This document shows positions 1-6,702 of a stretch of DNA of 11,130 nucleotides, in pieces. A model generated the notes under the pieces. It had not been told where the DNA came from, did not search any database, and worked only from the letters and a program-made list of their open reading frames with translations. Numbering within the stretch: position 1 is the first letter of the stretch; each line of letters begins with the position of its first letter. Origin of the DNA: Rickettsia typhi (GTDB taxonomy: Bacteria > Pseudomonadota > Alphaproteobacteria > Rickettsiales > UBA1997); NCBI GenBank assembly GCA_945906835.1, contig CAMDRL010000032.1:1-11130 (forward strand). Direction: 5' to 3'. The translations under genes and the position numbers were made by a program.

Positions 1-2
1 TG

Positions 3-407
3 AAAGAGATTGCTAAAGACAGAGAAAGAGCTGTTAGAAATTCTTTACCTAAGCTTGTGAAAAAACTTATTGGTCGAAATAATAATGAATCTGTTATTGA
101 GAAGCTTTCTTGTACTGATATTGTGATTGCTTTATCGGTTGGTAATAGCGAAGAATTTAATCAATGGAAGAAAGAAAATCCTGATGCTAATATTATCAAT
201 ACATTTTTTGGGAAATTAGAGAAAGGTTCAAAAGAACAAGAAATAAGGTCTAAAGCTATTGAGAATTTGCTTGAAGGGATTAAGGGTTATGCGGCGTTTT
301 TTGGGGTTGACGATTCTAAAGTCTTGGAACCTGATATAAAACCGAATAATAGTCCACGAATCTTAACTATTGACGGTCTTGCTAAAAAATTTAAAAGCAG
401 ATTATAA
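3..407 (+). CDS. Hypothetical protein, C-terminal part (5' end outside window)
   Basis: The reading frame is open from the first complete codon at position 3 to a TAA at 405-407, giving 134 residues. The gene therefore probably begins upstream of the window. A GTG at 57 could serve as a start but has no ribosome binding site, and the protein-like sequence continues before it (EIAKDRERAVRNSLPKL). I do not recognise the family. The product looks soluble, charged and mostly helical, with no membrane segment or signal peptide in the visible part. Its last residues are basic (LAKKFKSRL). Codon use is AT-rich like the neighbours, which argues for a real gene. An intrinsic terminator overlaps its stop codon, so it ends its own transcription unit. 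Confidence 0.6.
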   Translation, partial: KEIAKDRERAVRNSLPKLVKKLIGRNNNESVIEKLSCTDIVIALSVGNSEEFNQWKKENPDANIINTFFGKLEKGSKEQEIRSKAIENLLEGIKGYAAFFGVDDSKVLEPDIKPNNSPRILTIDGLAKKFKSRL

Positions 408-436
408 GATAAATCTTGCGCTGCTTAGATTTTTTT
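395..436 (+). terminator. Intrinsic terminator overlapping the stop of the first gene
   Basis: An outer stem AAGCAG (395-400) pairs with CTGCTT (421-426). An inner stem AAGAT (406-410) pairs with ATCTT (413-417) around a 2-nt loop. A run of seven T residues (430-436) follows within four bases. The stop codon TAA at 405-407 lies inside the structure. This is the only classical hairpin-plus-U-tract terminator I found in the window. Confidence 0.6.
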
Positions 437-529
437 CTAACTTAAAAATTATTGATGTAGTATTTAGAAATTACTTGCTGTGTAATTGTTTAGGTTGTGG
501 TGTTTAAGGTGATGATAAAAATTTAACAT

Positions 530-556
530 CTGACAGGAAGATACTCTTCATATAAT
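530..556 (+). promoter_or_regulatory. Possible sigma-70 promoter for rhlE
   Basis: A perfect -10 hexamer TATAAT (551-556) has a CTGACA (530-535) upstream that matches five of six -35 consensus positions. The spacer is only 15 nt, shorter than the preferred 17, so this is tentative. It would give a leader of about 42 nt before the ATG at 605. The 408-604 gap holds nothing else I can support besides this and the preceding terminator. Confidence 0.35.
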
Positions 557-604
557 AACTCCTCAAATAAACACCAGACAAATTTCCAAAAAATAATTAA
601 TAAA

Positions 605-2182
605 ATGACATCTTTCAAAAATTTAAATTTAAATCCTAAAATTCTTACAGCCCTTGAAAATAAAGGCTATACCACCCCCACTCCAATTCAGCTTCAAGCT
701 ATTCCACACTTACTTGCTGGAAAAGATATTTTAGGTATTGCGCAAACTGGAACTGGCAAAACTGCTGCGTTTTCTTTACCAATTTTACACAATCTTTTTA
801 ACAGCAATATTTCAGTTAAAAGTGGCAATGTGCGTGCTTTAATTTTAACTCCAACCAGAGAATTGGCTTCGCAAATTGCTGAAAATATTGAAGCCTATGG
901 CAAAGATTTAAATTTGCGTTATGCCGTAATTTATGGTGGAGTTAGTGAGAAACCACAAGTGATGGCTTTGCAGCGTGGCGTTGATATTTTAATTGCCACT
1001 CCGGGAAGATTAATGGATTTGATGAATCAAGGTTACATTCGTTTAATGCAATTAGAAATTCTTGTTTTAGATGAGGCTGATCGCATGCTTGATATGGGTT
1101 TTATTAATGACATTAAAAAAATTATTTCCCGCATTCCAGAAAAAAGACAAACACTTTTTTTCTCAGCAACCATGCCTGCAACAATTACTGATTTGGCAAA
1201 TTCAATTTTGAAAGATCCAATTAGAATTGAGGTAACACCACAATCTACAACGGTTGATCGCATTGATCAAAAAATTAATTTTGTTGAAAATATTGATAAG
1301 CCAAAATTGCTTAGAAGCATTTTAAAACAAAAAGATGCTACCAGCGTTTTGGTTTTTTGTCGAACCAAACATGGAGCAGATCGCATTGAAGAATCTTTGG
1401 AAAGAAATGGTTTTTCAGTTGCGGCAATTCATGGAGATAAAACTCAAGGCGCGCGCGAAAAGGCTTTGGTGAATTTTCGTGATGGAAAGATTCAAGTTTT
1501 GGTTGCAACTGACATTGCGGCGCGCGGTATTGACATTCCAGCAATTACTCATGTAATTAACTACGACATTCCTTCTGATCCAGAAAGTTATGTTCATAGA
1601 ATTGGCAGAACTGCAAGGGCTGGAAGACAAGGCGTGGCAATTTCGTTTTGTGATCCACATGATGACAAATTATTACAAGCGGTTGAAAAAGTTATCAATT
1701 TCAAAATTCCAGTTGATAACTCACATCCCTTTTCTGAAAAAAGTGCAAAGTTAGATTTAAGGAAAGACCATAAAAAAGAGAATGACAAACTTCATAAAAA
1801 CAACAATAAAGAAACGCAATTGAATAATAACAAAGAACCAGAAATTTTAAATATGAACAAGAATAACAAAAGACCTCAACATAATAAGAAACAGGGTCAA
1901 AATTTTAAACAAACAACTCAATCTAAGAAAAAAGGTGGAATTTTTAGCTTTATAATTAGTTTGTTTAAAGGCAAAAAAACTGCTGTTGCGCCAAATAAGG
2001 AAAATCCTCATAAAAAATCTGAACCTCACAATAAGGTTAGACCTCAAAATAAAGAAAGAAGGCTTGAGGTGAAAGTTGAGGCTAAGACAACAAGAACTAG
2101 ACCAGAAAGATCAACTGAGAGGAAGCCTAGACCAACTGGTGGAACTAGGAAGATTTCATCTGGTAATTCTGAGAAGAAGTAA
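605..2182 (+). CDS. rhlE: RhlE-type DEAD-box ATP-dependent RNA helicase
   Basis: This is an RNA-dependent ATPase that unwinds short duplexes and is expected to act in ribosome assembly and RNA decay in the cytoplasm. All helicase motifs are visible in order: F plus Q-motif (residues about 4-30, PTPIQ), Walker A AQTGTGKT (46-53), PTRELA (83-88), TPGR (132-135), DEAD (156-159), SAT (187-189), ARGID (306-310) and HRIGRTARAG (331-340). The two RecA-like domains end near residue 375. A basic, Asn/Lys-rich low-complexity tail follows to residue 525, as in many RhlE/DeaD-like proteins, where tails bind RNA. The tail is unusual in holding a short hydrophobic patch (IFSFIISLF, about 446-454) between Lys clusters. 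The ATG at 605 immediately precedes the conserved FKNLNL start; there is no Shine-Dalgarno sequence. DEAD-box identity is certain; the RhlE subgroup assignment is likely. Confidence 0.93.
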   Translation: MTSFKNLNLNPKILTALENKGYTTPTPIQLQAIPHLLAGKDILGIAQTGTGKTAAFSLPILHNLFNSNISVKSGNVRALILTPTRELASQIAENIEAYGKDLNLRYAVIYGGVSEKPQVMALQRGVDILIATPGRLMDLMNQGYIRLMQLEILVLDEADRMLDMGFINDIKKIISRIPEKRQTLFFSATMPATITDLANSILKDPIRIEVTPQSTTVDRIDQKINFVENIDKPKLLRSILKQKDATSVLVFCRTKHGADRIEESLERNGFSVAAIHGDKTQGAREKALVNFRDGKIQVLVATDIAARGIDIPAITHVINYDIPSDPESYVHRIGRTARAGRQGVAISFCDPHDDKLLQAVEKVINFKIPVDNSHPFSEKSAKLDLRKDHKKENDKLHKNNNKETQLNNNKEPEILNMNKNNKRPQHNKKQGQNFKQTTQSKKKGGIFSFIISLFKGKKTAVAPNKENPHKKSEPHNKVRPQNKERRLEVKVEAKTTRTRPERSTERKPRPTGGTRKISSGNSEKK

Positions 2183-2217
2183 GCTTGAATAGTTTGTAAT
2201 ATTTGAAGACCAAATGT

Positions 2218-2321
2218 GTATTATCTGCCGCCCCTAACCCCTCCTTATCAAGGAGGGGGATCTAAACCGAACTTGGAGCAGTTCCCCTCCTTGATAAGGG
2301 GTTAGGGGCGGTAGATAATAC
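2218..2321. repeat. Nested palindromic intergenic repeat, copy 1
   Basis: The outer arms begin GTATTATCT at 2218 and end AGATAATAC at 2321. They contain CCGCCCCTAACCCC and its complement and pair almost fully, apart from one G/A difference and a 3-nt gap. Inside the left arm CCCCTCCTT (2238-2246) pairs with AAGGAGGGG (2250-2258) around ATC. At the centre GAACT (2269-2273) pairs with AGTTC (2280-2284). The whole can fold as one long hairpin or as a cross of smaller ones. A second copy lies at 10637-10733. It sits between convergent rhlE and trmD, where it may protect both 3' ends, but no T-run follows on either strand, so it is not a classical terminator. Confidence 0.9.
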
Positions 2322-2367
2322 GCACTCCAACCTAAAAATTTATAAAAGACTAATCACACTTCACTAA

Positions 2368-3186
2368 TCACCCTTCCCCAAAAAGATCGGGCCTATTCCT
2401 TTTAGTAACCTCAATCGCCATCTCCTTACGCCAAGCTTGAATATTCTTATGATGCCCCGAAGTCAAAATTTGTGGCACTTCTCTTCCTCTCCATTCTTGC
2501 GGCCTTGTGTAATGAGGATATTCTAAAAGATTTTCAAATTCAGAATTTTCTTTTGAACCAAAAGACTCTTCTAACAAAGATTCGTCAGCGCCAAGCACGC
2601 CATCAACATTTCTTAGAATTGCATCAATCACAACATAAGCTGCCATTTCACCACCACTTAAAACATAATCACCAATTGAAATTTCTTCTATTTCAAACTC
2701 ATCTAAAACTCTTTGATCAACGCCTTCATAGCGCCCACAAAGTAAAATAATTTCTGATTTCTTGGCTAATTCTTGTGCTTTTTTTTGGGTAAATTTTTTG
2801 CCGCGTGGCGAGAGGTAAATTATTTTTGGTTTTTTGTAGTCCTCTTTGAAAAAGAGGGTGGCGTCACCTTGTGGCGTTGACGGGTGATTTATTGACGAGT
2901 CTCTTAAATCCTCCACCATTGCCTTTTGGGCAATATCACCTCCTTTTTCAAAAGAGGCTAAAGCGGATTCAATTGCATCAGCCACCACATCAGCTTTAAA
3001 TACCATTCCAGCACCTCCTCCATAAGGCGCATCATCTACAGTTCCTCTTTCATCTTTGGCATAATCACGAATATTAATTGCCTCAATTTGCCAAAGATTT
3101 TTTTGCAAAGCAGATCCAGTAACTGAAATCCCTAGTGGTCCAGGAAATAGTTCTGGAAATATTGTTAGGACTTTAAAATTAATCAT
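2368..3186 (-). CDS. trmD: tRNA (guanine-N1)-methyltransferase TrmD
   Basis: TrmD transfers a methyl group from S-adenosylmethionine to N1 of G37 in tRNAs with a G at position 36, which prevents +1 frameshifting. It is a SPOUT-class trefoil-knot dimer. Visible signatures are the N-terminal F-x-V-L-T-I-F-P-E-L-F block, RGTVDDAPYGGGAGM (47-61), IIYLSPRGK (122-130), LLCGRYEGVDQRV (148-160), ISIGDYVLSGGE (169-180) and PHYTRP (224-229). At 272 residues it is longer than the usual 230-250. The excess is a segment of about 39 residues (77-116) just before the IIYLSP strand, encoded by a palindromic element and described separately. The reading frame stays open and the catalytic blocks are intact, so the protein is probably functional. 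The ATG directly follows the TAA of the upstream aminotransferase, which suggests translational coupling. It is the last gene of the aspS unit. Confidence 0.96.
   Translation of the reverse strand: MINFKVLTIFPELFPGPLGISVTGSALQKNLWQIEAINIRDYAKDERGTVDDAPYGGGAGMVFKADVVADAIESALASFEKGGDIAQKAMVEDLRDSSINHPSTPQGDATLFFKEDYKKPKIIYLSPRGKKFTQKKAQELAKKSEIILLCGRYEGVDQRVLDEFEIEEISIGDYVLSGGEMAAYVVIDAILRNVDGVLGADESLLEESFGSKENSEFENLLEYPHYTRPQEWRGREVPQILTSGHHKNIQAWRKEMAIEVTKRNRPDLFGEG
2841..2957 (-). repeat. In-frame palindromic element inserted in trmD (RPE-like)
   Basis: The plus-strand left end CCTCTTTGAAAAAGAGG (2841-2857) reappears in inverted orientation at 2939-2957 with two single-base indels, so the element has terminal inverted repeats that are each self-complementary. 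Inside, ATTGCC (2918-2923) pairs with GGCAAT (2929-2934). The span is 117 bp, exactly 39 codons, and keeps the TrmD frame open. The encoded peptide lies where ordinary TrmD proteins have only a short linker before IIYLSPRG. Removing it would restore a typical length of about 233 residues. It resembles in principle the Rickettsia palindromic elements found inside genes. The exact boundaries are my estimate. Confidence 0.75.
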
Positions 3187-4374
3187 TTAAGACTTTTGAA
3201 AAAACATCTTCATTTTTGCCACCGCTTTTCTCATATTTTCTTCGTCATGAATCAAAGACATACGAACAAAACCTTCGCCATTAGCACCAAAACTGCTTCC
3301 CGGAGACATCACCACACCAACTTCTTCAATCATTTTTTGACAAAATTCAAAAGATGTAAAATGAGAAAATTCTTTTGGTAATTTGGTCCAAATAAACATG
3401 CTGGCTTTAGGTTTTTCAACATTCCAACCCAATTCTTTTTGCAAAAGATTAACTAAAAATTCACCTCTAGATTTATATTTTTGGCGCAAATCAACCAAAT
3501 AATCGTTACTTTTTTCTGATAAAGCTTCCGCCGCAACCATTTGCAACGGATTAAAAGATCCGTAATCAAGATAAGATTTTATTTTGTAAAGTGAGGCAAT
3601 TAAATCTTTATTTCCAACTGCAAAACCAACGCGACAACCCGCCATTGAATAACTTTTACTAACTGAAGAAAATTCAATCGCAATATCTTTCGCGCCTTTA
3701 ACCTCAAGGATTGAATGAGGTTTATCTTTTTCATTAAAATAAAGCTCACAGTAAGCAATATCTGAAATTATATAGATTTTATGTTTCTTGCAAAAATCGA
3801 CCATCTCTTCATAAAAGTCCAAACCAACAATTTCAGTTGTTGGGTTACAAGGAAAACTAACGATAACCGCTAAAGGTTTTTTCTCAGCTTTTTCTACATA
3901 TTTTTTAAATTCACTCAAAAATTCCACGCCACTTAAAGCGTTTAAATGCACCACATTACTTTTAGAAATTGCAAAAGCAAAAGTGTGAATTGGATAAGCG
4001 GGAGAAGGCACAATCATGTAATTATTTGCATCAGAAATTGCAGTTGCCAAGCTGGCAATTCCTTCTTTAGCACCAATTGTCACAAGGCTTTCTGAGTTGT
4101 AATCAAGCTCAACTTGAAAGCGTCTTTGATAATATTCGCAAATTGATTTTTTTAAAACATCAATGCCGCCCGTAACTGAATAGCCAAAAAGTTTTGGATC
4201 TTGAGATAATTCAGCAAGCTTTTCCATCACATGTTTTGGAGGTGAGCAGTCAGGGTTTCCCATACCAAAATCAATAATTTCAAGACCTTTTGCCGCAGCT
4301 TCAGTTTTTAATTTATACATTGCCGCAAAAATATAAGGCGGCAATTTTTCAGTAAGATAAAATTTATTTTGCAT
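3187..4374 (-). CDS. Class I/II pyridoxal-phosphate aminotransferase (AlaC / LL-DAP aminotransferase-like)
   Basis: This is a fold-type I PLP enzyme that moves an amino group between an amino acid and a 2-oxo acid. The start (LPPYIFAAMYKLK, then IIDFGMGNPD at 33-42) is typical of the AlaC-like group often annotated as LL-diaminopimelate aminotransferase. Key residues visible are Asn177 in PCNPTT, Asp205 and Tyr208 in SDIAY, the Schiff-base Lys240 in SSVSKSYSMAG, Arg248, and the substrate-carboxylate Arg371 in FVRMSL. The usual W after the MAG motif is C247 here. Length (395) is normal for the family. It sits 6 bp after aspS and abuts trmD, so the three are surely cotranscribed. Possible roles are glutamate-pyruvate transamination or diaminopimelate synthesis for peptidoglycan; sequence alone does not decide. 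Confidence 0.88.
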   Translation of the reverse strand: MQNKFYLTEKLPPYIFAAMYKLKTEAAAKGLEIIDFGMGNPDCSPPKHVMEKLAELSQDPKLFGYSVTGGIDVLKKSICEYYQRRFQVELDYNSESLVTIGAKEGIASLATAISDANNYMIVPSPAYPIHTFAFAISKSNVVHLNALSGVEFLSEFKKYVEKAEKKPLAVIVSFPCNPTTEIVGLDFYEEMVDFCKKHKIYIISDIAYCELYFNEKDKPHSILEVKGAKDIAIEFSSVSKSYSMAGCRVGFAVGNKDLIASLYKIKSYLDYGSFNPLQMVAAEALSEKSNDYLVDLRQKYKSRGEFLVNLLQKELGWNVEKPKASMFIWTKLPKEFSHFTSFEFCQKMIEEVGVVMSPGSSFGANGEGFVRMSLIHDEENMRKAVAKMKMFFQKS

Positions 4375-4380
4375 GATCTT

Positions 4381-6174
4381 TTAACTATTCAACAAATCCT
4401 TAGCTTTTTTGCTAAGTTCAACATTCAACTCTTTAAGCTGCCTTTCAGAAACATTGGCTGGCGCTGCCATCATCAAATCTTGAGCTTTACCGTTCATTGG
4501 AAATGGAATCACTTCACGAATATTTGGTTCGTCAGCAAGCAACATAACAATACGATCAATTCCGGGAGCTAATCCACCATGCGGAGGAGCGCCGAATTTG
4601 AAAGCGTTAAGCATGGCACCAAATTCTTTTTCCACAACTTCCTTGCCATATCCCGCAACTTCAAAAGCACGATACATAATTTCTGGTTTATGATTACGAA
4701 TTGCACCTGAAGATAATTCAACGCCATTACAAACAATGTCATATTGAAAAGCTTTAATCATCAAAGGATCTTTTGAATTCAAGGCTTCCAAACCACCTTG
4801 TGGCATTGAGAAGGGGTTGTGAGAAAATTCAACTTTACCACTTTCTTCATTCATCTCAAACATTGGAAAATCAACAATCCAGCAGAATTTATAAACTGAT
4901 TCATCAATCAAACCTAAATCTGTTCCCAGTTTAATACGCACCAAACCTGCTAATTTAGAGGCTTCCAAATATTTTCCACAAGAGAAGAAAACCGCATCGC
5001 CATTTTCAAGACCAGCAGATTTTTTCAATAAAGCTAATTTTTCTGGAGTTAAAAATTTAGCAATTGGACCTTTTCCTTCACCATTTTCATCAAAAGAAAT
5101 ATATGCCAAACCTTTGGCGCCATTAGCCTGAGCAAATTCAATCATCTTATCAAAAAATGATCTTGGTTGAGAAGCGCATTTTGGCGCAGGAATTGCACGC
5201 ACAAAAGCACCCTGCTGTATTGCCTTAGCAAAAATCGAAAATTCCGAACCAGCAAAAACTTCATTAGCTGCTGAAATTACAATTGGATTCCTTAAATCAG
5301 GCTTATCAATTCCGTACTTTGAAATAGAATCTTCGTAAGTGATGTGAGGGAATTTTTGATCGATAACTTTTTTAACACCAAACTTTTCAAAAACTGATTT
5401 CAAAACTGGCTCAATTGCACCAAAAACATCTTCTTGAGTTACAAAAGACATTTCCATATCTAGCTGATAAAATTCAGGGCTGCGATCAGCGCGCAAATCT
5501 TCATCTCTAAAACATGGCGCAATTTGAAAATAACGATCAAAACCAGCAACCATTAAAAGCTGTTTAAACTGTTGTGGTGCTTGTGGAAGTGCGTAAAATT
5601 TTCCGGGATGTAAACGAGCTGGCACCAAATAATCACGCGCCCCTTCAGGCGATGAAGCAGTTAAAATTGGTGTTTGAATTTCCAAAAATCCTTGCTGCGT
5701 CATTTGATGACGAATGTAAGAAATTACTTGGCTGCGCAACTTAATATTATTGTGAGTTTTTTCACGACGAAGATCGAGAAAACGATATTTTAAACGAAGT
5801 TCTTCTGGATAATTTTCGTGATCGTTGATTTGAAAAGGAATTTGCTGCGCCAAAGATTCAATATTTAAAGTTTCAATACGAACTTCAATTTCACCAGTCT
5901 TAATATTTGGATTCACAGCTTCTGTGCCGCGCGCCGCAACTTTGCCTGTAATTAAAATTACTGATTCAAGCTTAATTGCCGAAATTTCATCAAGATTTAA
6001 AGAAGTATTTTGTTGATCAATTACACATTGCGTAATGCCAAAATGATCACGCAAATCAATAAAAATTAAACTACCGTGATCTCTTTTAGAATGAACCCAG
6101 CCAGAAAGTTTAACCACCTCTCCAACATTTGATTTATTTAACTGTGAGCAATTATGTGTTCTGTATTTATGCAT
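4381..6174 (-). CDS. aspS: Aspartyl-tRNA synthetase (bacterial type, probably non-discriminating)
   Basis: This enzyme charges tRNA-Asp with aspartate in the cytoplasm. At 597 residues it has the full bacterial architecture: an N-terminal OB-fold anticodon-binding domain (about 1-110), the class II catalytic core with motif 2 [18 protein letters not shown] (222-239), a GAD insertion domain (about 290-420), and motif 3 with [13 protein letters not shown] (533-545). Residues [14 protein letters not shown] (30-43) carry His33 where, from memory, discriminating enzymes such as E. coli have Leu and non-discriminating enzymes such as Pseudomonas have His. It therefore probably also makes Asp-tRNA-Asn for correction by GatCAB. 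The start at 6174 gives the canonical MHKYRTHNC beginning. It follows virB3 by 107 bp and precedes an aminotransferase by 6 bp. Confidence 0.96.
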   Translation of the reverse strand: MHKYRTHNCSQLNKSNVGEVVKLSGWVHSKRDHGSLIFIDLRDHFGITQCVIDQQNTSLNLDEISAIKLESVILITGKVAARGTEAVNPNIKTGEIEVRIETLNIESLAQQIPFQINDHENYPEELRLKYRFLDLRREKTHNNIKLRSQVISYIRHQMTQQGFLEIQTPILTASSPEGARDYLVPARLHPGKFYALPQAPQQFKQLLMVAGFDRYFQIAPCFRDEDLRADRSPEFYQLDMEMSFVTQEDVFGAIEPVLKSVFEKFGVKKVIDQKFPHITYEDSISKYGIDKPDLRNPIVISAANEVFAGSEFSIFAKAIQQGAFVRAIPAPKCASQPRSFFDKMIEFAQANGAKGLAYISFDENGEGKGPIAKFLTPEKLALLKKSAGLENGDAVFFSCGKYLEASKLAGLVRIKLGTDLGLIDESVYKFCWIVDFPMFEMNEESGKVEFSHNPFSMPQGGLEALNSKDPLMIKAFQYDIVCNGVELSSGAIRNHKPEIMYRAFEVAGYGKEVVEKEFGAMLNAFKFGAPPHGGLAPGIDRIVMLLADEPNIREVIPFPMNGKAQDLMMAAPANVSERQLKELNVELSKKAKDLLNS

Positions 6175-6247
6175 GTGATAGAAATAAAAATGTTGGATAA
6201 AAATTCATCCGACTTTTGAAAAATTTAATTTTAAATTAATACTCCAG

Positions 6248-6267
6248 TTTGCGCCACACGGGGCAAA
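6248..6267 (-). terminator. Weak hairpin between virB3 and aspS
   Basis: TTTGCGCC (6248-6255) pairs with GGGGCAAA (6260-6267) around ACAC, with one mismatch. It lies 14 bp after the virB3 stop, but no T-run follows in the direction of transcription. It could attenuate rather than end transcription between virB3 and aspS. The rest of 6175-6281 holds nothing else I can support. Confidence 0.25.
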
Positions 6268-6281
6268 GATGTCATATTTTT

Positions 6282-6578
6282 TTAATAAACATCATAAGAA
6301 TTAGTCCCGCCATGATATGAGCGGTTCTTGCAAATATTACATTTTGAAAATTTTGCCATCATCAACTCAATCGATCTTGGTTCTTTTAAACAAATAAACC
6401 AAGCAATCATATGAGTTGTCGGCAATAAAACCAAAAGATAAAAAAACTTAGAAGTGATAACGAATGTTAAAAGCGAAGCCAACCCGTTAAGAGCGGCAAA
6501 TTTATAACTAACCCCCAATAACATAGCGGGTCTAGTCAATCCTAAGAATAGTGGATTAGTTCCAACTTTACCGACCAT
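6282..6578 (-). CDS. virB3: Type IV secretion system inner-membrane protein VirB3
   Basis: VirB3 is a small inner-membrane protein of the VirB/D4-type secretion channel, where it works with the VirB4 ATPase. The reading frame from ATG 6578 gives 98 residues, close to the roughly 95 of Rickettsia VirB3 as I recall it. It starts with the family hallmark NPLFLGLTRPAMLLGVSY (8-25), has two membrane segments (about 18-42 and 45-63), and ends with the Rickettsiales-type block SKCNICKN (78-85, Cys80 and Cys83), YHG (88-90) and NSYD (93-96). A longer frame back to a TTG at 6638 exists, but those codons overlap the promoter region and look unlike the family. No virB4 or virB6 follows; aspS is next, 107 bp downstream. 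The family call is from memory of the motifs but is strong. Confidence 0.85.
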   Translation of the reverse strand: MVGKVGTNPLFLGLTRPAMLLGVSYKFAALNGLASLLTFVITSKFFYLLVLLPTTHMIAWFICLKEPRSIELMMAKFSKCNICKNRSYHGGTNSYDVY

Positions 6579-6598
6579 ACGCAAAAATTTTAGATTTG

Positions 6599-6627
6599 TT
6601 GACAAAAAGAAGTCTTCAAAATATAAA
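6599..6627 (+). promoter_or_regulatory. Sigma-70 promoter for aatA
   Basis: A perfect TTGACA (6599-6604) is followed by a 17-nt spacer and TATAAA (6622-6627). Transcription would start near 6634 and give a leader of about 69 nt before aatA. Its -10 box overlaps that of the minus-strand promoter for virB3. Confidence 0.6.
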
Positions 6628-6645
6628 CCGCCCCGCAAAAGTCAA
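6618..6645 (-). promoter_or_regulatory. Probable sigma-70 promoter for virB3 and the aspS unit
   Basis: On the minus strand TTGACT (6645-6640) is followed by a 16-nt spacer and TATTTT (6623-6618). The predicted start near 6611 leaves about 33 nt of leader before the virB3 ATG at 6578, and excludes the upstream TTG at 6638 as a start codon. The -10 overlaps the divergent aatA -10, so the two promoters may compete for polymerase. Confidence 0.45.
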
Positions 6646-6702
6646 TGATCGTAAAAGTGATTTTTAGCAATTACCCTTAAGACAAAACAAAACTTTCAAA
6701 AT

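Noticed and set aside
1033..2047. Several minus-strand frames of 64-81 codons within rhlE
   Set aside because: All are antisense to conserved helicase motifs or to the low-complexity tail, have no start signals and no recognisable family.
2218..2321. Repeat copy 1 as a bidirectional intrinsic terminator
   Set aside because: It lies between convergent genes, but neither strand has a T-run after the stem, so only a transcript-end stabilising role is plausible.
2472..2750. 92-codon plus-strand open frame within trmD
   Set aside because: It is antisense to conserved TrmD codons, has biased composition rich in His, Leu and Gln, and shows no family signature.
6579..6638. TTG-started 20-residue N-terminal extension of VirB3
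   Set aside because: It overlaps both predicted promoters, lies partly upstream of the predicted transcript start and does not resemble the family; the ATG at 6578 fits the usual length.
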